Assembly: GCA_018813085.1 (NCBI GenBank)
Contig: JAHJCI010000067.1
Location: 1-10,249 of the forward strand
Direction of reading: 5' to 3'
DNA: 10,249 bases
Source: Candidatus Omnitrophota bacterium
GTDB taxonomy: Bacteria; Omnitrophota; Gorgyraeia; Gygaellales; JAHJCI01
Under the pieces are notes generated by a model that was not told the origin of the DNA, searched no databases, and saw nothing but the letters and a program-made list of their open reading frames with translations. Position numbers and translations under genes: made by a program. Positions 5,618 through 10,249 of this stretch are shown here, one piece after another. Position 1 is the stretch's first letter; each line of letters opens with the position of its first letter.

Positions 5618-7960
5618 CTACCTCCACAACTCCTGATAAGTATAATGAGCTTTGCGTAAGTGGCGTAAAAACGGGCTTTGCGAACCCTCGCCCTGACCGC
5701 ACAGCCCCAACCATTCTTCATGCATGAATCCATCGGGAAACGGACCTGCCCACAGCGGCTTGGAATCATGTATCCCCGGTTCATAAGCCTTCCACCACTC
5801 ATCCAGCCACTCAAAGATTATGCCGCCAATGGCATTACCGGCTCCGGGGCCATCATACATATTATATTCTATGTCTTGCCACGCAGCAAGATGATATTTT
5901 GCCTGTAACTCTTCGGCTTCCTGCCTTGTTTTAGATTTAGCATAAGCCGGACAGCCGAATTCTGTAATAAATACAGGTTTATCCGCTTCCTCCAAAACAG
6001 ACTGCCAAAGATAACCAAAGCCATAGTCTCCCCGGTAGGCATTAGCTCCGAACATATCCACGTCAGGGCAATTCCTGGCGAATACGTCCAAGAAAAGAAC
6101 ATCGCCGTTACACAAACCCACCGGATGCTCCGGATCAAGAGATTTAATTGTGTTTGCCGCCTCATTGGCAAATTTAAAAAACCCTTCGGGGTCTTTATCG
6201 GCATTACAAGCAACCCCGTAAACATTCTCGTTGCCGAGAAGCCAAAATAAAATATACGGCTCGTTTTTAAATTCTTCAACCATCATCGTAATAGAAGTAA
6301 TCATATTTTTCTGGTGCTCGGGGTTTCGGTAATCCGTGCCTTCATACCAAGAGGCGCCAGAACCCAACGCGTATTTTCCCAAAAAATCGCCCATGATCAC
6401 CATAATGCCGTAATTTTCATATAAGTCTCTTAACAATTCCTTATTTATCTTATGCGGGTGATGATAAAGGCGAATCGTGTTAACCCCCATTTCCTGCATA
6501 AGTTTAAAATCACCTAAGGCCGGCTCATTGTCATCCTGAATATTGTTAAGGTTGCTATCTACAAAGGCATCATATGGCCCGTCGATTTTGCCGTTATTAT
6601 TAAAATCATCGAACATCCAGTTGCCCAGCGTGCCGTCATCTGGAGACTGCCCCACTTTGCTGGGAGCATAAGTTATGCCCTTAATATGGTAAGGCCTGCC
6701 GTTGAGCTCGAGCTGCCAATCTCCGTCTTCATTCTGCAGCAGGCGCACCTTGCCGTCGCCGATAATCTTTTCTGCCCTTTTCTGCTGCGCCTGTCGTTTC
6801 TCGCCACCAGAATCCCATTCACAGCGCACCCATCTGCCCGGATTAACCTGCACGATATCGTTGGAGATATCATTGTCATAACCATTAATAATCCTGATAC
6901 TCGCTCCGTAGAGCCTGTATTTTAATTCCGGATTGTGCCGCAAAAGAAAATCTATCTTGGCAATTGCAGCCTGGCCAATATACCAAGGAGTATGCCAATA
7001 CGTCCAGCCATAACTTCCGGGGAAATGCACAACTATGGAATAGTAACACTTTATCGCATGCTTAATTAAACCTGCCCTTTCCAGAATCAGGCCGGTATAA
7101 AAAAGTCTCATCCCCTGCGGTTCAGGAGCAGTTGCCCATTTAAAAAACGCTGCCTGTAAATCCGGAGTTTGTAAAAAATCCCAGACAGAGCCCTCCAGCC
7201 TCTTTTCTTTCTGTGCTGCTTTAAATTCCGGATTGCGCCTGATTGAAGACGTATTCGGGTAAATCCCCTCGCCTGTGGCATTACTCAATTCCGCCTGGTC
7301 AGTGATGATGTAGGCATAATTGCTGCTGCCGATATTCTCAAATCTGCCATATTTAGTATAATCTACAAAATCCTCACTACCAGGGTCTGATAGCTTAATA
7401 GTAGTAACCATCTGGGAAACAGCAGATTCTTTCTCTTCGGCAACCTCTTCCTCTTTTATCTCGTCTCCATCCTTTAGCTTTTGTATCTTATCAATGCTTT
7501 GCTGAGCGGCTTTGGCTATGTGCCAATACCATCCGCGCGGGTCCCAAGCCTGGGCAATTGGATATTGTTCTATAATCGCATTAAAAACTTTAATTGCCTC
7601 AGAGAATTTTTCTTGCCGCATATAAGATTCAGCCTGAATAAAATAACACGTAGCCACATCATTGAGAATCTGATAGTTAGCGATATCCGCGCCCTTAGGT
7701 AAAGCACTTAAAGACGCCTGCTGTCTTTTTGCTTCCCCTTGGTATAAAACAATGCACTGCTGAGTAATCTTAAAGATTGCTTCGATATCATACTCACCGT
7801 GCGCCTCCCAGGCCTTTTCAATCAGCTCTGCTGAAGTAGGATTGCTTTCTTCTGCATGCAAGCCGTAAGCCGCCTGCCTAACCGAGAAACAGATAAATAT
7901 CGCCAGGCAAAATAAAAAACCAAAAGTTAAAACTAAACTTGTTAATTTCTTAGCTTTCAT
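5618..7960 (-). CDS. Exported TPR-like/GH-A glycoside hydrolase fusion (780 residues)
   Basis: An N-terminal signal sequence or anchor (about 1-36; basic MKAKK then a long hydrophobic run, possible cleavage after GLHA) exports the protein. Residues about 95-160 and 283-345 are related helical, TPR-like modules: EAIKVFNAIIEQYP and HAIKCYYSIVVHFP, each followed by YWH and an Ala/Ile-rich helix ending DKI or AKIDF. They flank an acidic linker (about 164-180). A beta-rich segment (350-430) leads into a clan GH-A barrel: GRPYHIKGITYAP (421-433), EMGVNTIRLY (490-499), LLGNEN with acid/base E578, FITEFG with nucleophile E667, and FEWLDEWW (716-723). Between the first barrel strand and EMGVN lies an insert with two EF-hand-like loops (D452-D460 and D468-E479) that the membrane-anchored paralogue lacks. 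The catalytic residues suggest an active retaining glycosidase or transglycosylase on a beta-linked glycan; the family is uncertain. It follows the carrier gene by 26 bases, indicating an operon. The ribosome site before the ATG is weak (AAAGAT), so translational coupling is possible. Confidence 0.88.
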   Translation of the reverse strand: MKAKKLTSLVLTFGFLFCLAIFICFSVRQAAYGLHAEESNPTSAELIEKAWEAHGEYDIEAIFKITQQCIVLYQGEAKRQQASLSALPKGADIANYQILNDVATCYFIQAESYMRQEKFSEAIKVFNAIIEQYPIAQAWDPRGWYWHIAKAAQQSIDKIQKLKDGDEIKEEEVAEEKESAVSQMVTTIKLSDPGSEDFVDYTKYGRFENIGSSNYAYIITDQAELSNATGEGIYPNTSSIRRNPEFKAAQKEKRLEGSVWDFLQTPDLQAAFFKWATAPEPQGMRLFYTGLILERAGLIKHAIKCYYSIVVHFPGSYGWTYWHTPWYIGQAAIAKIDFLLRHNPELKYRLYGASIRIINGYDNDISNDIVQVNPGRWVRCEWDSGGEKRQAQQKRAEKIIGDGKVRLLQNEDGDWQLELNGRPYHIKGITYAPSKVGQSPDDGTLGNWMFDDFNNNGKIDGPYDAFVDSNLNNIQDDNEPALGDFKLMQEMGVNTIRLYHHPHKINKELLRDLYENYGIMVIMGDFLGKYALGSGASWYEGTDYRNPEHQKNMITSITMMVEEFKNEPYILFWLLGNENVYGVACNADKDPEGFFKFANEAANTIKSLDPEHPVGLCNGDVLFLDVFARNCPDVDMFGANAYRGDYGFGYLWQSVLEEADKPVFITEFGCPAYAKSKTRQEAEELQAKYHLAAWQDIEYNMYDGPGAGNAIGGIIFEWLDEWWKAYEPGIHDSKPLWAGPFPDGFMHEEWLGLCGQGEGSQSPFLRHLRKAHYTYQELWR

Positions 7961-7986
7961 TTTATTATCTTTGGCGCTTTGATATA

Positions 7987-9492
7987 TTAGCCCTGATCCT
8001 GATGCCGTCTTTGTGCTCCGCGCCTTTCTTCTTCCAATCGTCTTTCCTCGGCTCGCCTTTCTCCCCTTCGCCTTTCCACCTGCGCACGAATTTCAAATGC
8101 CTTGGCTTCTGTAATACCAAAAGTCATAATAATGAAAATAGCGGCTAAAGAGGTCACGATCGGAATGCCGATATCAAACAGCCGCATATACAATAAAGCC
8201 TGGGGTGTCTGGTTGGCGCCTAATGCTATATTAAAGCCGGTTACGTTCAGGAGAATTCCGGAGATAAGCGATGAAATTGCTAATCCTAATTTTACCATCC
8301 ACCAGTAAATAGCACCAAACATACCTTCTCTACGTGTGTCGGTTATAAGTTCGTCATAGTCACAAACATCCGCCACCATGGAACTGACCAATGTGAACAG
8401 CGATCCCAAGCCGAAGGCAATGAATGGGGCTGCAATCAACAGTAAGTACGGATGATTGGGGTTATACCCTATCCATTTCAAGGCGTAACCGATGATTGAG
8501 ATGGAAATGGTAATTAAGAAAGTGTTGCGCTTGCCAATCTTTGTGGACAGCCACGTGGCTAAGAAAATGACGCATAAAGTACAAGCGGAAGTGATCGAAC
8601 CAAACCAGCCAAGCAATGTGCCGCCTTTTGAATAATCGCCGCCATAAACATAGAAGAAAATAACATAGGCTGAGAAGGCGGAAGCAAGCATAAATCCGTT
8701 GAAGATCAAGAATGTTGCTGCACAAAGTTTAACAAACGGACGGCATTTGAAAGCAATCGCAAAACCGCGGAAGAAGTCTTTGGTAATATTCCAGTGGCCC
8801 TTTCCTCTTTTAGGTTTGGGTATGTCAGCGAAACGCTCTTTGATAAAAATTGCCGGAAGTATGCCGCCAACCACGATAAAGGCGCCGAGGACTATTGAGA
8901 GGATGCGCGCTCCGTGGATAATATCCGTAAACATACTCTTATTGTCCATAATCTTGAAGAACCAGGGAGCGATTACCCAGGCAAATTGACCGAGAAAGTT
9001 GCTCGCCCCCTGCAGCCGTGTCCGCTCATGATAATCAGGTGTCATCTCATACCCTAGCGCGATCCAGGGAATTGAGAAACAGGTAAATCCAAGAAAATAA
9101 AGAGCCTGAAACCCAGCGAAATACCAAAAATAGAAAATCTCGCTATGCCCCTTATATAGCTGGAACATCAATGCATAGAAAATTCCCCCGAGAATCGCTC
9201 CAAAGAATATAATCGGTCTGCGGCGCCCCCATCGGGTCCGGATATTATCTGAAATATAACCGGTAAGGGGGTCTGATATGGCATCCATAATACGGGGAAG
9301 CGCCCCCACCAGGCCCACTAAAGCGGGATTCATGCCTAACCCGATGTTTAAAACAATCACCATCGCGCCAATAGCTGCGGCCTGAAGGCTGTTGACCAGC
9401 CCGCCGATGCTGTATATGGCTTTTTGAAAAATAGGGACGCGGTCTTGGAGGGCTGTAATATGGTGTTTGGCTCCAACAGTTGCTTGCTCCAT
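7987..9492 (-). CDS. GPH-family (glycoside-pentoside-hexuronide) cation-coupled sugar transporter
   Basis: This 501-residue integral membrane protein has about twelve hydrophobic segments. The family signature is clear at 68-100: IMDAISDPLTGYISDN, then RTRWGRRRP. It recurs in the second half as SSMVADVCDYDELITDTRR (370-388) followed by EGMFGAIYWWMVKLG. GPH carriers (the MelB, LacY-like LacS, XynB and UidB group) import oligosaccharides or glycosides with H+ or Na+. The last 35 residues (about 467-501) are an unusual hydrophilic Arg/Glu-rich tail (ERRRGERRAEERRLEEERR), probably a cytoplasmic helix; it is far too short to be the IIA domain of LacS. The ATG at 9492 is supported by AAAGG seven bases upstream, with AAGGAG just before it. 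The gene lies between the ABC permease and the exported glycosidase, so it probably imports glycosidase products. Substrate is not predictable from sequence. Confidence 0.93.
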   Translation of the reverse strand: MEQATVGAKHHITALQDRVPIFQKAIYSIGGLVNSLQAAAIGAMVIVLNIGLGMNPALVGLVGALPRIMDAISDPLTGYISDNIRTRWGRRRPIIFFGAILGGIFYALMFQLYKGHSEIFYFWYFAGFQALYFLGFTCFSIPWIALGYEMTPDYHERTRLQGASNFLGQFAWVIAPWFFKIMDNKSMFTDIIHGARILSIVLGAFIVVGGILPAIFIKERFADIPKPKRGKGHWNITKDFFRGFAIAFKCRPFVKLCAATFLIFNGFMLASAFSAYVIFFYVYGGDYSKGGTLLGWFGSITSACTLCVIFLATWLSTKIGKRNTFLITISISIIGYALKWIGYNPNHPYLLLIAAPFIAFGLGSLFTLVSSMVADVCDYDELITDTRREGMFGAIYWWMVKLGLAISSLISGILLNVTGFNIALGANQTPQALLYMRLFDIGIPIVTSLAAIFIIMTFGITEAKAFEIRAQVERRRGERRAEERRLEEERRGAQRRHQDQG

Positions 9493-9511
9493 TGATTAAC
9501 CTTTCTCCTTG

Positions 9512-9596
9512 CCCAGAAAGGGCACACCAAACAATCCGATATGTTTGGGTGTTAACCCAGAAAGGGCACACCAAACAATCCGATATGTTTGGGTGT
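9512..9596. repeat. Two identical 41-bp tandem repeats, each an imperfect palindrome
   Basis: Copies at 9512-9552 and 9556-9596 match at all 41 positions, separated by TAA (period 44). Each holds a long inverted repeat: ACACCAAACA (9524-9533 and 9568-9577) pairs with TGTTTGGGTGT (9542-9552 and 9586-9596), with one bulged C and an 8-base loop. Read on the minus strand the core is AAACATATCGGATTGTTT, a pseudo-palindrome centred on CG, the general shape of LacI-type operators. The block fills most of the gap between the ABC permease stop and the carrier start. It ends about 20 bases before the carrier ATG. No U-run follows the hairpins, so they do not look like intrinsic terminators. Possible roles are paired operators, a hairpin that stabilises or processes mRNA between the two transport genes, or an attenuator; none is proved. 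Confidence 0.85.
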
Positions 9597-9613
9597 CATT
9601 ATTCTACATTTTT

Positions 9614-10249
9614 TTATCCAAATAGCGCACCGGAAGTAATTCCTTTAACAATATATTTCTGCATCAACAAGTACACTATGATTATTGGCAGGGCAGTTAT
9701 AGTCAGACCTGCCATCAAAAGCGGGTAATTAGTCAGGAACTCTCCCTGAAACATCACCAACGCCCGCTGAAGGGGCATCAGGTTTTTATTGTCAAATATT
9801 AGCAGGGCAAGCACATATTCATTCCAAACATTGAGCGCATTAAATATCACTACCACTGCTAAGGCTGGCTTTGACAAAGGTAGAGCCACATGCCTCCAGA
9901 GGCCCAATTTTGTACAGCCGTCTAGGCGCGCTGCTTCCTCCAGCTCCTTAGGCATCTTATCAAAGAATGTCTTTAACAGGAATATGCTGACAGAAAGCCC
10001 CACATTTACCATACACAGGATATAGCCGATTTGGGTATTGCGCAGGTGCAACTTGTTTAACAATACATAAAGGGGGACAAAGCTGCCTGGTATGGGTATC
10101 ATCATCGCGATAATAAACATATAAAATAAAATATTCTTACCGGGAAATTTAAAACGGGAAAAGGCATAGGCTGCTAATGAGGCCACAATAACTATGCCAA
10201 TCACAGTGCAGACTGTATAAATAATACTGTTAATAAAATAGCGGCCAAA
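9614..10249 (-). CDS. Carbohydrate ABC transporter permease, MalG type, 5' end cut by window edge
   Basis: The frame is open to the last base, giving 211 residues; MalG-type permeases are about 275-280 long, so about 65 N-terminal residues lie outside. A GTG at 10204 could serve as a start, but the frame continues upstream with FGRYFINSIIYTV, which matches the conserved region of these permeases, so the gene runs on. Several membrane helices are visible. SLAAYAFSRFKFPGK and the EAA loop (EEAARLDGCTKLGLWRHVAL, then PL) are diagnostic; the EAA loop docks the ATPase. NVWNEYVLALLI is also typical, as is the ending GITSGALFG, close to the usual GLTAGAVKG. The partner permease and sugar-binding protein are expected just beyond the right edge, and the ATPase may be encoded elsewhere. 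It is the first gene of the row in this window, 121 bases before the carrier. Confidence 0.95.
   Translation of the reverse strand, partial: FGRYFINSIIYTVCTVIGIVIVASLAAYAFSRFKFPGKNILFYMFIIAMMIPIPGSFVPLYVLLNKLHLRNTQIGYILCMVNVGLSVSIFLLKTFFDKMPKELEEAARLDGCTKLGLWRHVALPLSKPALAVVVIFNALNVWNEYVLALLIFDNKNLMPLQRALVMFQGEFLTNYPLLMAGLTITALPIIIVYLLMQKYIVKGITSGALFG

Noticed and set aside
5869..6279. A 136-codon minus-strand frame inside the large glycosidase gene
   Set aside because: It overlaps the barrel with both catalytic blocks in the main frame, so it is a shadow frame.
9245..9574. Minus-strand frame spanning the 41-bp repeats and the carrier start
   Set aside because: It is only an alternate frame over the repeats and carrier N-terminus, and its residues resemble no protein.

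Overview
The window is a compact, one-directional gene block. All seven genes lie on the minus strand, so transcription runs from the right edge to the left edge. Base composition is moderate, coding density is high, and no tRNA, rRNA, CRISPR array or transposase gene is visible. The gene content is bacterial: ROK regulator, REC-GGDEF-EAL response regulator, GPH sugar carrier, MalG-type permease and Sec-exported glycosidases. The mix of a TPR-fused glycosidase, a secreted duplicated sandwich protein and unusual GH-A enzymes recalls uncultured glycan-degrading lineages such as Omnitrophota. That placement is an impression from protein style, not something the sequence proves.

Layout in transcription order (right to left): (1) the 3' part of a MalG-type sugar ABC permease, 9614-10249, running off the right edge; (2) a 121-bp gap holding two identical 41-bp repeats, each an imperfect palindrome; (3) a GPH-family major facilitator sugar carrier, 7987-9492, with an Arg/Glu-rich tail; (4) a 780-residue exported protein, 5618-7960, joining a TPR-like helical region to a clan GH-A glycosidase barrel with an EF-hand-like insert; (5) a secreted protein, 4351-5514, made of two tandem sugar-binding-like beta-sandwich domains; (6) a 103-bp inverted-repeat element, 4229-4331; (7) a second, membrane-anchored GH-A glycosidase, 2910-4202, paralogous to the barrel of (4); (8) a REC-GGDEF-EAL response regulator, 1086-2852, predicted to degrade cyclic di-GMP; (9) a ROK-family repressor, 1-987, cut by the left edge and preceded by its own good sigma70-type promoter.

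The genes read as a glycan-use or glycan-remodelling locus. Two related glycosidases, one exported and one anchored, and a secreted binding protein would act on a beta-linked glycan outside the cytoplasm. An ABC importer and a cation-coupled GPH carrier would bring products in. A ROK repressor would sense a sugar, and a response regulator would tie the locus to cyclic di-GMP. The substrate cannot be named from sequence alone. An alternative reading is remodelling of the cell's own exopolysaccharide, which would suit the cyclic di-GMP link and the membrane anchoring.

The parts most worth a second look are the twin palindromic 41-bp repeats before the carrier gene, the inverted-repeat element at 4229-4331 that casts doubt on an upstream TTG start, the TPR/EF-hand/glycosidase architecture, and the degenerate metal site of the ROK protein.
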